A stretch of 64,000 nucleotides of DNA. Source: Nissolia schottii. Its lineage: Eukaryota > Streptophyta > Magnoliopsida > Fabales > Fabaceae. Within the stretch, counting starts at the first letter, position 1. Every line of letters starts with the position of its first letter. A program made the position numbers and the translations under genes. The notes below the pieces were generated by a model. That model saw nothing but the letters and a program-made list of their open reading frames with translations. It had not been told where the DNA came from and did not search any database. Shown one piece after another: positions 12,301 through 24,000 of the stretch. The stretch is from contig QANU01066702.1 in assembly GCA_003254905.1 (NCBI GenBank), positions 23,305 through 87,304 on the forward strand, read 5' to 3'.

Positions 12301-13587
12301 TTTCAAATTTCCCCCCAATTGGGGTGTGTTGACGAGGGGCAAACAAAATTCTTCCTTTTGCTTATTTATCTTATATATTTAGAAATGATATTGATGTTAT
12401 TTTAAGAAATGGTATGCAATGTACTGATGCTGAATATCTAAATGAATGTGTAGATAACGGCCACTGTGTCACAGTTTGCCAAACCCATCATTTCTAAAGG
12501 AAACCAGTGTTATCTGGTCCCAACCAGGTTATTTTAGTTCAAATTCAATTTTGTACATAAGAAAAAGGAAAGATTGTCTTATCAGGATTTGTCAGATCTC
12601 ATTTGAATTTATGCTTATTCAGCTTAGGTGATGTATTTCCTCCAGTCAGTTTAAGCTTCATGGGCGGAGCATCCATGGTTTTAAAACCAGAACAATACCT
12701 GATGCATTATGGTTTCCTTGTACGTATCCCTTTTCTTTTTTTCTTCTGAGTTGTACCCTGCTGATAATATTCTGATCACCTGATGAACCACTGCTTTTAC
12801 AGGACGGCGCTGCAATGTGGTGCATTGGTTTCCAGAAAGTGCACAGTGGATTCACAATTTTAGGAGGTTAGACCCTGCAATAAAATCTGCAAGGAGTCTG
12901 AAGAAACAAGTGCTTTCTCTCATTTGATTATGAAATAGCAAAAAAAAAAAAAAAAAAGATCTTGAATAGCATGTCTTCTGCATGTGGCCCTGCACGGTCA
13001 TTTCGGCCAACATTGGTGTTGAAAAGAAGTGAAAGAACCTTCTTTGAAATAGCTTACTTTTGGTGAATATTCTAATGGATTTTAAAATATGATTATAAGA
13101 AGCTGAGATTCTTTTACTGTCATCATTCAGAGTGCTTTAATTTGTTTTAGCATTTTCATGTTTATCTTGTGTCAGCTACGTATCAAATTGTTCAGTTCAG
13201 GAAGTGATCTAGTCCCATATTTTAAGTATCGAGTTTATCAACTAAGTTGTTTCGACCTTTATGCAGATCTTGTGCTAAAAGATAAGATATTTGTATACGA
13301 CTTAGATAATCAACGAATCGGATGGACTAACTATGATTGTAAGTTCACCACAGGAACTCTTTCTTTGCTGCATATCTGGTCCCTTTGTCATAATTTCAAA
13401 TTGGTGCTCAGGTTCCTTATCTGTAAACGTCTCCACGGCTACAAGGAAGAGCAAGGATCGGTACATCAATGCAGGACAGCTGAGTGTCAGCTGCTCCCAG
13501 ATAGCCATAGTCTACAAGTTACTACCTGTAAGCGTTGCGATTCTCCTTATGCACATGGTAGTTTTCATGGTGTCCCCATTTTTGTGA
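9350..13587 (+). CDS. Aspartic protease, nepenthesin-like (pepsin A1 family), possibly membrane- or GPI-anchored
   Basis: Ten exons join to 500 residues: 9350-9597, 9895-10024, 10133-10383, 10705-10932, 11454-11616, 12454-12527, 12623-12719, 12803-12866, 13267-13338 and 13412-13587. All introns are GT-AG. The chosen ATG gives a signal-peptide-like start ([20 protein letters not shown]). A pro-region follows, then the first catalytic motif DTGSD (Asp103), a cysteine-rich insert ([11 protein letters not shown]), the flap region ([14 protein letters not shown]) and the second catalytic motif DSGTT (Asp321). The late motif WCIGFQ and the last hydrophobic stretch (about residues 475-500) complete the fold. 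Plant homologues of this exon pattern are secreted endopeptidases, some GPI-anchored. The hydrophobic C-terminus fits an anchor signal or a membrane segment. An upstream in-frame ATG at 9299 would mask the signal peptide and is less likely. Confidence 0.9.
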
Positions 13588-15895
13588 TTCATCATTCACG
13601 GCCAAGATTTAAAGCTCATTCTTTGAAACTCACTGGGTTTGGCCGATGTTTTGCTCATTATCGGCAATCCAATGATATTTAGACCGGGTTGGTAGCTGCT
13701 TCTGCTCTGCACTTATTTAATGTCATTGGCGTCTTTCCATTAATATGATGACAAATTGTAAAGGACTCTGCTGTAGAGAACTGGCAGATTTGTATATTAG
13801 TAGTGGTAGATGAATTCGTAATAGATGAATTTGTACTATTTAGAAAAGGTGCTCTGGCCGCATAAAACAGCTTACTAGTTTAGTCGTGACTTGTGAGTAG
13901 TGATTTTCAGTAAAAGTGTATAGGATTAGGAATGCCATATGGTCTTGGTATTAATGTATTCATGGAATTGTATTATTACCCATGTGTCCAAGTTTTTTCT
14001 TTGTTTGATGAAGAAAGCCGGAAGAACAATTCTTCAAAATATAAAGATCATTCCCTTTTTCTATTATCCTTTATTTTGTGAGTTCCAATTTTTTTTTTTG
14101 GGCTAGATTTTTCTAAAGCATCTTCGTAATCATTTTCCTAATACTCAATGAAGCATGTATTAAATGGAAAAGGAAATGTATTTAATATTATTAAACATAT
14201 AAAATATATTCAATACTTTCTGGATGACTAGGAGGATTTATTAGGAACATGCATATATTTTGTTATTGCTTATACATACTGTATAAAATAAAAAGGAAAC
14301 AAAATAGACTGAAAATAATGCGCGGAGTAAATAGAATGTTGTTTACATACATTATAAAATGATCTTTTGACTGAAAATTAGGGGAAAACCTCAATTTCCT
14401 TTCCATAAATTTTTTATTTGGGTTAACTTCATCTATAATAAATATTTTTAATCAAAATCATTCTTAAAAAATACAAAAATCAATTAAAATTGTTCTATCA
14501 CTTCTCTAATGGAAGAATTGAATAACTCTTACATTTTAAAGGATGATTTTGGTCGAAAATTTGTTGTTAAAAGTAAAAATTGATCGATTCAAACCTATAA
14601 AGATGAAATTTGGGTTTTTCCCGAAAATGTGTGGCTAGGATCACATTATTATTTAGGAGAGGGTTGAAAGCGAGGGGAGATAAAGACGGAAAGGAGTGAA
14701 TGCGAATAACGGGAGGGAGGGGGGGGGTCACTGAGAATGTCTCTGCATGTGAAAGAGAGAGAGAGAGGGAATTGAAAAGCGTTGCATTTGCTTTTTGCGT
14801 TTTCTGATTGCGAAGCGTTTTTGTTTCTGTGCCTGCGCTGCATGTTTGAAGCAGTCCTGCTCCTCTGCTCTGCTTTCCTCATTCCTTATGCCCGTTTCTC
14901 TCTCTCTAAATTACTATGTGCTTCTACGCCTTTTCCTACGCGCTATTCCCGAATCTCATCTCCAACAACTTTCTCTTTATTATTTATAAACATTTAGTGT
15001 TTATTTAAATAATAAAAGAAAGATACAGAGATGATATAGTTCGTAAACTAATTTATATTTTATAATTATGATTAGGTTTTTCATATTTTTATAATGATAT
15101 TGATATCTCTTTATATTTCAATGGTCATAATTTATTTTTATATTTAAAATAATACTTATTTAAAGTTAATAGAACACGTGACTAATTTTTAGTCATAAAT
15201 AACTATAAGATATCAATATTCTTAAATTTAACGGGCTACCGGAATAATTCTCTTATGATTATGATTGTAATAATAAAAATGAGTTCTAAGCAGAACATTA
15301 ATTATCATTACTAGAATGTGTACGATTGCATAGGAGTCCATTCTTTTTTCTTTTTTTTTTTTTAATATTTCTTGCTATGCATGCTTCTAAAGTTGTACGT
15401 GGAAAGTGTTCTCATTTGTGTTAATATGATGTGAAAAGGGTCATCAAGAAAACCTTTTTCCTAATAAATTATATTAAATCATAGTAATAAATACTCAATT
15501 ACTTAAGATATTGAGATTGGTATGGTAACAAGGAGCTTAGATAATATGCATAAGATTTTAAGTTCAAATTTTATTGTAACTAATATAATTTATGAAGTAA
15601 AAAAACACTCAATTGCTTCAACTTCTAATTTTTGATAGGTAAAATTCATATTTTTTTTGTTTTTTTTGTTTTTTGCAATGGTGTGGTTCATTTAATTTAA
15701 TTAATCATTAACTTTAATAAAAGTATTTTCTTTCTTATGAATTATTCACCTAATTTTAAGTTGAAAGTAATAGATTAGTTAGGTAATGTCTCCCAAAGTA
15801 GCTGCTCTAGGATTGCACCAACTATTTGTTTATGAAAAATATTCATCAACGTTAAAATAAGCTCGAGTGTTTTACGCTCAAAATTTCTTACATTT
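13588..15895. other. Intergenic region, no gene seen
   Basis: This contains the presumed 3' UTR of the aspartic protease gene and AT-rich DNA. A G/A-rich block with GAGAGAGAGAG and a GGGGGG run lies near 14650-14770, and a pyrimidine-rich stretch near 14860-14940. Overlapping open frames there have low-complexity composition and are not credible genes. Confidence 0.5.
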
Positions 15896-16319
15896 TGTTG
15901 GTATTTTTTTTTTTTGTAGACTTCTTGGTGTTCAACCCATGTGTACCGAGAGGTTAGGTCCTCAGTGCAGTTTTAGATCCTGGTGCTCCTCTGTGAGTTT
16001 GGGGGTGTCGGAGTGAGTACCTGTAAAGACTCTGGCGCTCAAGTAAGTGAAAGTATGATGCAATAGTAAAGTAAAGGGAAAATGGGTTCTAGGTCGTACC
16101 TGGTGTGCCGTTTTGGCTTAAATACTTGGGTGGAATCGTAACTTCCACTAACTCGGGGCTCTCTTCTTCTGATTTGTCTCCGAGGTTCGTGAAGTGATGT
16201 TCGTCAGGGGAGAGTGTCACGGTCCGTGGATCTCTCTAGATGTTTATGGGGAGAACTTGTTTGGGTGGGACCTTGAGATACGGGTTCCGGGATGAGTGTT
16301 TAGGGCCCATTCCATAACA
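15896..16319 (-). mobile_element. Probable LTR fragment or solo LTR (minus orientation)
   Basis: Read on the minus strand, the segment starts TGTTATGGAATGGGCCC and ends with ACCAACA, so it has TG...CA borders. It carries a TATA-like TATTTAAG about 200 bases in, followed by sequence resembling plant LTR leader regions (CTTGAGCGCCAGAGTC). It is richer in G and C than its flanks. I cannot see a matching 5-bp target duplication, so the borders are provisional and the family is unassigned. No coding sequence is associated. Confidence 0.4.
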
Positions 16320-16470
16320 CCATGTAACATACACCAAGTTCAAAAGATAATAACTATAAACAAGAAAAATAAAATACAATAAATGAAATCAACTTGGCAA
16401 AAAGAAATTGATTATGACACTTTAGTGGTTGATCCACATTATGCTAAGCACTTAGAGCCGTGTTAGAGCC

Positions 16471-16587
16471 TTTTTTTTTTTTTTGTAGACAAAGGGGCTA
16501 AAGCCCAAAGAAAGAAACAACAACAAACAAATTAGCCTCCACGAGGCCACGCAATCTGAATCAGATCATTCAGAAGAGGGCGAGTAG
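16471..16587 (-). mobile_element. 3' end of a LINE retrotransposon (distal half of a split element)
   Basis: On the minus strand this holds the last codons of a LINE ORF2, ending at the TAA at 16532-16534 with the terminal residues LIQIAWPRGG, typical of plant L1-type RNase H tails. A short 3' UTR and a 14-base A tail follow (the T-run at 16471-16484). The upstream part of the same frame continues at 19211 after an inserted LTR. Codons on the two sides join in frame across the AGTAG target site. Confidence 0.75.
16583..16587. repeat. Target-site duplication AGTAG (left)
   Basis: The five bases AGTAG directly precede the TG at the left border of the solo LTR. The same five bases directly follow its right border at 19206-19210. 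Confidence 0.85.
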
Positions 16588-19205
16588 TGGAACACCCTAG
16601 CTAACTGTTTACGCGTACGTCGCAAACAATGCTCACTAGGTTGTTATCTGCTTTGGTTGGGGTTACTTTTAGCCCCTACTTTATTTCTGAAAATATTTCT
16701 TACTTGGAAAATACGGACCATTTTAAAACTTTTTTGTTATATACATATGATATAAAATATGAGCCGCGCGTCAGATAGAATTTATAAAGCAAACGTTAAA
16801 ACTTTTTACTTAACGGATAATTATTTTAACCTAACCACATCAAACAATCAGCATACAAGTGGTCTGTGGCATATATTGACAATCATTTACATAGGTAGTC
16901 TCATAGTTAATACATACATGTACTTTCTCATGGTAGCGTAAAACATAAACCATGCTGACTAAAGGTTGATCGTAACATCTTTAGTCAAGCGACGTCCATC
17001 CTATTCCTCCATTTATTTTCTTCAAGTCTGCTTTTCCACGTGCTGCGCTGACATCTTTGTCGTTCTCACCTAGAACCATAAAGGAACGGGTGCGAGAACG
17101 CTGCGTTCTCAGTGGGGAAACCTTAGTCGTCATAACTTATTTTATACCCAATTATGATTCCGCCGCTCAGGGATCTCTAGGTGTTACAGTTATACTAAAT
17201 CCCTACTAGTTATGAATGTCCATACTAAGTTATACTAAATCCCTACTAGTTATGAATGTCCATACTAAGGCTGAGCAGCTTTACCTATGTTACTAGGTGC
17301 TCAGGGGATCTATTTTTCATTATCTACGTCATCTGTCTGCTAATTTAGTTCCTAACTCAACATCATCATATGATTCACATAGCTATACTATTACATCAAA
17401 ATCCTCATCATACAATTCACATAGCTACACTACTACATCATCATCATTGTCTTTGGAAATTCATTTGAAATTCATTTTACTCCTGCGGTATAAGGCAAGC
17501 CTTAGTAGTGGTTCCTTCCTCGTCCCTTGTAGCTGCGGCCACACCGCTACAACCACACTTTACAGCTCGCATCGTGGCGGCCAGGTAGGGTCTCACCTGC
17601 AGTGTCTTGACCCCATAATTCTCAGCAACTACGACCGAGGTGACCATCAAACTGATGGCGGTGGGGTCGGACCTAACGACTCGACCGGGACTAAGACCTT
17701 CCCCAAAAGCTGAGCCCTTGGCCCTTCTAGAGGGGGGTTTTTCTCATCATCATCATCATAGGCACAATTCATATATAAAAATCACAGTTCATCATCATAA
17801 AGTAGTTATATCCATTCATCATCTAAAGCAACAATTGTAACCTAACAGCTCATATCATCATCTTCATCATAATTATTGAAAGATCATCATCTTACATCCT
17901 AACATGCAACACTACATACTCATAAGCATCTACCATTCCTCATATTGACAAGCATCATTTTATAATTCTATCTTATACTCCTCCTAGTCTAAATCATTTA
18001 ACACACACAACATCATATAACTCGTAAGCATATCCCTATTATTTCTTGAGTAATTACCGTTCAAAATCACATGTCATCATCTTCGTCATTTATCACCAAC
18101 CTCTAACATGTATTACCTCATATTAACATAAGATTTAACATATAACATATCACCTAATTTCAGGCTCAACATCCTCATAAACATAAACCAACCTAATTCT
18201 AACAATTATTCCAATAGATTACCAGACCTGCAGAAACTTTCAGATACAAGTATAATCGATAGAAATCTTCAAGAACATCATTTAGCCATTAAAATCTAAC
18301 ATATTCTAACACCAAACATAGCACAACCATCATCATAAGCAATTTCATGTCTCATAATCATTTCTAATTATCAAGAATATTATCAAGCAATTAAACCTAA
18401 TATAATCTATCACAAGACATATCACAAACATTATCAAACATTTTAGAACCACGTAGACGGCGGTTAGAACGGTTTACCCACCTCCAAATCCAGTTTGAAA
18501 ACGGTAGAAGTGAAGAGGAAATTTTCTTGAACACTTCCATGACGATTCTGCTATTTTTCTAGCGTCCGACAGCATCGCAACAGTGTATGAACGGAACAAC
18601 AAAGCAAAGAAAGAAAACAGACGAAGAAGCAAGGAAAGAAAATGCCATAATTTGCTTCAGCGGGCTATTTATAAGCGGCCCCCACCTCCTTACATACATA
18701 TATATTATATTATATAATTACTATTATTATATTATTATTATTACTATTCATTATTATTATTATAATATATAATAATATACTATATATAAAATATCCCAAC
18801 TGTGGCAGAGGATATGGGTAACCCTCCTGGGTACAATTTTGATCATGTTTAATCGCGTTTTGTCATTGCAGCCTCGATACTTCACGTACGGTTGTCCGAA
18901 AAATATTCTGGACGCACCCTCGCGATTTGCTAATTTTTCTTATTAGTAGATTGAGTCCGGTCGAAATATTCTTAAATTTATTTTCAAATTTGTGTATTTC
19001 ACGGACTCTATTGAGTCATAATTAAATCCCGGTGATGAGGGAAAATCACCCCGAATCTCGCAAAATCTCGCGAGATCGCGAAATCACCCTTTTGACTGGT
19101 ATTTTTAAGGATTATATTTAATAATTTAATTTTTCAATCTTAATAATTGACTCACATTTATTTATTATGTGAAATCTTTGTAAGGAGAAAATCCGGGATG
19201 TTACA
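16588..19205 (-). mobile_element. Solo LTR of about 2.6 kb, inserted in a LINE
   Basis: On the minus strand the element starts TGTAACATCCCGG and ends GGTGTTCCA. It has TG...CA borders and is flanked on both sides by AGTAG. A promoter-like TATA motif (GCTTATAAATAGCC) lies near 18662-18675, about 530 bases into the element, as expected for a U3/R junction. No gag, protease, integrase or reverse transcriptase frame is present, so it is best read as a solo LTR left by LTR-LTR recombination. A non-coding LARD-like element is the alternative. The TGTAACATCCCGG start recalls Ty3/gypsy LTRs in dicots; this is recollection only. It contains AT-repeat DNA (about 18700-18790) and a 40-bp tandem duplication. 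Confidence 0.8.
17189..17268. repeat. 40-bp tandem duplication inside the solo LTR
   Basis: The unit beginning GTTATACTAAATCCCTACTA is present twice, at 17189-17228 and 17229-17268, with no difference that I can see. It probably arose by slippage or unequal exchange. Confidence 0.9.
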
Positions 19206-19210
19206 AGTAG
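19206..19210. repeat. Target-site duplication AGTAG (right)
   Basis: This matches the five bases at 16583-16587 and marks the right border of the solo LTR insertion. Confidence 0.85.
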
Positions 19211-20225
19211 CCGCAGGCGCCGTGTCAAAGTAAGAAACCTCAAAGGAAAGTAGGCTATGACTTAGATGAGCAAGACAATCTGCAACACGGTTGGACTCTC
19301 TAAAGACATGTTGAAGATGCACCACCCAATTCTTTGACAACAGTTCACGAATACGAGATATGATCGAGGCAGCAGGATGCAAATGGTTATGACAATTATG
19401 GATAAGCTTAATGGTACTCTGAGAGTCACAGTCAACCCGCATTTGCTGGAAGCCACTCCGCCAGGCAATATTAAGCACATGCAAAATGCCCCAAAGTTCT
19501 GCTATGGTGATGGATGTCAAATCCCCTGATTCATCTCTGATCAGACCCTCGCAGCCTGCACTACCAGAACTAAACATAGATCCATCACAATTCGCTACCA
19601 CTCACCCAGGTGAAGGAAAATGCCAATAGACCAGGTGATCCTCTGAGTTAGAAGAAGAGTATATATGGACTGGGGGAGAGTAGTGTTTGAGCTTCAATCC
19701 AAAAGTGAACCAAAGATCACTAATACTAGAGGAAGAATTATTAAAGATAAAGTCATTTCGGACATACCAGAGAAAATGGAGGGCCAAGCCAAAAACTGAG
19801 CGCCATTCCTGGTCACCGTACCAACCAAAATGATGACCTTGCTTCAAATTTTCTGAAATCCATGTGCGAAGGGGTGCTTCAAAAAAATTAAGCAAGCGAG
19901 TGGGATGCAATAACCTCTTCCAAAACCTCGAAACTACCTCACAGTCTCGAAGGGTATGCAGAATGGTCTCCGTAATATGATTAGAGCATTGAGGACAAGA
20001 GCTGTCCAAAGAGAGATGGAGAATAACCCGATTCGCATTTGTCAGTAACGCTTCTCTAGACACCAGGTAAAGAAAGGCTTTAACCCGCTCCACACTCTTC
20101 CACCTCCAAATAAGCTTGAAAAGGGGGTCTCTGATGTGCATAGAATCTTCACCCAATAAAATAGAATAAACAGATTTAATAGAGAACGAGTCATCATGGC
20201 CAGGAGCCCAAGTAACATAATCAAT
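19211..20225 (-). pseudogene. LINE ORF2 remnant: zinc-binding RT tail plus RNase H domain
   Basis: Reading from about 20225 downwards, the minus strand encodes the C-terminal part of an L1-type ORF2. It starts near SFSIKSVYSILLGE and passes through a zf-RVT segment (CPQCSNHITETILHTLRDC). It then enters an RNase H domain with its acidic residues (NCDGS, AELWG, VDCDS, RVADCLA). One in-frame stop at 19602-19604 splits the frame at the start of the RNase H domain. Stops also appear just upstream of 20225, so the copy is 5'-truncated there. The frame is then cut by the solo LTR and resumes at 16587-16532. It cannot make a working protein. No flanking target duplication of the LINE itself was found. 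Confidence 0.8.
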
Positions 20226-20831
20226 CTATCTTCATCCAAACAAAACTTTGTTGCCAATCTATATTCTTAAACATTTAGTAAAAAAATTCATTTATTAATA
20301 AAGTATACTCATTTTAATGATTTTAAAGTCTCAAAAGAGATTAACGGTTGTGAATGAGAGGCACCTCATGAACAATTAACATAAATAAAAGAAATCTCAT
20401 TGTGGTTTTTTTTTATGTTGGGTATAGCTTATGAGTCAAGCCCATGATATCATGATCATAAATTCATAATCCATTTATCATCTTGTCCATAAGACCACAA
20501 TCCAAAATCCATGCCGCCAGTGACAATTGGTTGACGAGGCGCGAGGCGCGACTTTCCTTCCGTGAATACAGATAATAATAATAATAATAATAATTTTTTT
20601 TAAAAGAAAAAACCCTTCCAAAATGTCAAAGGCAAAATAAAAGGTAAACTTTGTGCCCAAGAACCAACCCGTGGTATCCACGCACTCCATTGGCGCGTGC
20701 GCGTGAAGCCCATTGCTTAATACTGAACGGCCATGCACACCGTATCGCTCACTCTCACACACCACCACCACCCCCCTCTCTCTCTCCTTCGTCCATATCA
20801 CACACTCTCGCTCGCTCGCTCGCTCTCTCTC

Positions 20832-20882
<51 letters not shown>

Positions 20883-21084
20883 CTCATTTCTCACTCACAT
20901 TTTCCACCTCTCTCTCATTTCCCCTCTGCAAAATCAATTCGCAAGAGCCGTTTCATTTTTTTCTTCTTTTTCTCTCAGACGAAGGATCAGTTTCGAGAAA
21001 TAATAATCTCCTGCGGTAGCGCTAATCGTTCTTTCTCTGCTCCGGCATTTGGTATTTGTTGGTTTGTTTGTGACCGATTGATCA
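20226..21084 (+). promoter_or_regulatory. Upstream region and 5' UTR of the PABP gene with a long CT tract
   Basis: The region holds a TAA-type microsatellite near 20570-20592, a CTCG run near 20808-20824 and an almost pure CT tract to about 20885. More pyrimidine-rich sequence follows up to the start codon of the poly(A)-binding protein gene. CT-rich tracts near transcription starts are common in plant housekeeping promoters and 5' leaders. The transcription start cannot be fixed from sequence alone. Open frames running through the tract encode only Ser-Leu or Arg-Glu repeats and are not genes. Confidence 0.5.
20808..20885. repeat. CTCG/CT microsatellite
   Basis: A short CTCG repeat passes into a CT dinucleotide tract of about 60 bases with one G interruption. 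Length is likely to vary between individuals. It lies about 200 bases before the PABP start codon. Confidence 0.9.
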
Positions 21085-24000
21085 ATGGCGGTTTCTCCGA
21101 CTGTCGCTGCACCTCCGGCGTCTCTTTACGTCGGCGACCTCCACCCCGACGTCTCCGACGGCCAGCTGGCGGAGGCGTTCTCGGAGTTCAAGAGCCTCGC
21201 CTCCGTTCGCGTCTGCAGGGACTCCTCCACCGGCAGGTCACTCTGTTATGGCTACGTCAACTTCCTCTCTCCACAAGACGGTATATAACTTAACGTTTTC
21301 TTTATGCTTTTTCTTGACGATGTTATTTTCGATGATTCTTGAATGTCAAACAACAGAAAATGATGGAGCTTGTTTAACGTGAAATTGCTGTTTTTTTCGC
21401 TCGCATTCGACACATTTGTTTCCTGATCTATTCTGTTAATTGCCGAAGCTTTTTCAGAACAAATTGCAAGAAATTGTTTGTATATTATGATAAATGTCTG
21501 GGTGGTTTCTGATTACCATAATCTGTTCTCTTTGGATTTTCGATTAAGTAGCAAACCGAGCAATCGAGCTGAAGAATAATTCTACACTGAATGGGAAGGT
21601 GATTAGGGTCATGTGGTCGCGTCGTGATCCTGATGCAAGGAAAAGTAACATAGGGAACGTGTTTGTTAAGGTATATAAAGCTTTGATTTGAACATTTCGT
21701 TTGGTTCCTTTTTTATTTTTTATTTTTTTGAGGTGGATTTATTATCTGGAAACGTGGCAGAACTTGGCTGAATCAATAGACAATGCGGGGCTGCAAGATT
21801 TATTTAAAGAATTTGGGAATATTTTGTCCTGCAAAGTTGTCATGTCTGAGGATGGGAAGAGCAAAGGTTATGGTTTTGTTCAGTTTGAATCGGAGGAACC
21901 TGCAAATGCTGCCATCGAGAAGCTGAATGGCTCTACTGTTTGTGATAAGCAAATGTATGTGAATTCCTTCCTGCATTCTTTCTTTACATGGTCGATATAT
22001 GTTTATATACACTGGTTATTGTCTTTAAAGTTAATTGTTGTGTTCAATTTCTGTACACTGGTTATGTCCCGAGACTAATTTCAAGCTGAATATAATTGTT
22101 GTTGCAGATATGTTGGGAAGTTTGTAAAAAAAAGTGACCGCATTGTGCCTGGCCCTGATGCCAGATATACAAATTTGTACATGAAGAATTTGGACCCTGA
22201 TATTACTGAAGCACTTTTGCAGGAAAAGTTCTCATCTTTTGGGAATGTCATTAGCTTGGCTATTGCGAAGGACAACAATGGGATATCAAGGGGTTTTGCC
22301 TTTGTGAACTATGAAAACGCAGATGATGCTAAAAGGGCGATGGAAGCAATGGATGGATCACAATTTGGTAGTTTATTTGGCCTTTACTGTTTAGGTTTTC
22401 TACAGGAAAAAAATTGAAATTTCTTGATGTTGATCCTGTATATTATCTTGTTCTGATGTGTCATAAACAGGTTCAAAGATTCTGTATGTAGCCAGGGCAC
22501 AAAAGAAGGCTGAGCGTGAGCAGATATTGCATAACCAGTTTGAGGAGAAACGTAAGGAACAAATCTTGAAGTATAAGGTGATTTCATTACCATTCTCCTA
22601 TATTTTAATAGTCATTTTTTCTTCAGTTGTCTTAACATGTCTTCATTTAATTTCCAGGGATCAAATGTTTATGTGAAGAACATTGATGACAATGTTAGCG
22701 ACGACGAACTGCGAGATCATTTCAGTCCATGTGGCACAATAACTTCTGCCAAAGTTATGCGAGATGACAAAGGTATAAGCAAAGGGTTTGGTTTTGTTTG
22801 CTTCTCCACTCCTGAGGAGGCCAATAAAGCTGTGAGCACTTTTCATGGTGAGTTAAGTTGTTGATAGTACTTAAATGTGTTCAAGAATGCTTCATTTTCA
22901 TGTAGGTTTTCTTTCTACTAGTTTAATCAAATATGAATAGAAATGCTTACCATCAGTTCTTAAGAAAATAATGTCAGACAAGCATGTTATATATTTATTG
23001 GATCACACAGTTTGAGAGGTTAGATATATTTTATACATTATTTGTCATATTTCATCATGTATCTTATTATTCATGAAATACTCTTAGGCATAAAGCATAT
23101 GTTTTCTTATTTTTATTTTATGGCATTAAAAGTTCGGAGGTAAATATTGTGAAGAATAAAGTTTGCTAATTTTTTTCATCTTCTTTTTCCTCTTGTTCTG
23201 ATTTCCACAGTGGAATATCTGTTTCTGTCATTAATATACAGCATTTTCAGTCTATCTTGATGAGCAAATACCGGATTCCTATTAGTAGTTTAAATCTTCA
23301 ATAAAAAGAATGGAATATTACTATTAGCCCCTGGGTTTATGATAAGTAATGAAATCAATCCTTCGTGTTAATAGCACTACAAGATATCCATAAACGTGAA
23401 AGTATGGTATCATGTCACTTTTGTATGCTGCTTTAGAAGTAAGTTCTGATATTGTAAATTTCATCTCTCAAAGCTTTTTTTTCTAATGAAGATTTTATAC
23501 TATTTTATGTATGAAATTTTCATTTAGCATCATCATGTCTGCAATGCTTTCATTGTTTTTCATTATGTTTAATTTAATTTGATGTTATATGCCACAGGAT
23601 TCATGTTTCATCGAAAACCACTATATGTTGCTCTTGCTCAGAGGAAAGAGGATAGGCAAGCACAGTTGCAGCTCCAGTATGCACAGCAATTAGCAGGACT
23701 AGCTGGACCTTCAACTCCCATTATCCCTGGTGGATATCCTCCCTACTACTATGCAGCTTCTGGTGTTGTTTCACATGGTCCTTCCCGAGCTGGGCTGATG
23801 TATCAACAACTGGCATTGAGGCCAGGATGGAGGGCTAATGGCTTTGCACCTCCTGCTAGACCATTTCAACAACCACCTGTTCCTGTTGTGAGTAACAACT
23901 TTGTTTAGTAGCTCAAGACATGCTTGTATTTCATTCACAATTACATGCTTGTATTTCATTCACAATTTTTCATGATTGTTTTTTTATAATTATTTTTGGA

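Noticed and set aside
14649..14997. Several 60-80 codon frames on both strands near 14.7-15.0 kb
   Set aside because: Produced by GA- and CT-rich sequence, with no splice partners and no recognised motif.
17297..17840. 138- and 66-codon plus-strand frames
   Set aside because: They lie inside the solo LTR in antisense orientation, with Ser/Thr/His-rich simple composition.
20478..21293. Overlapping open frames rich in Ser-Leu or Arg-Glu around the CT tract
   Set aside because: Low-complexity translations of a microsatellite; the real coding start is the PABP ATG at 21085.
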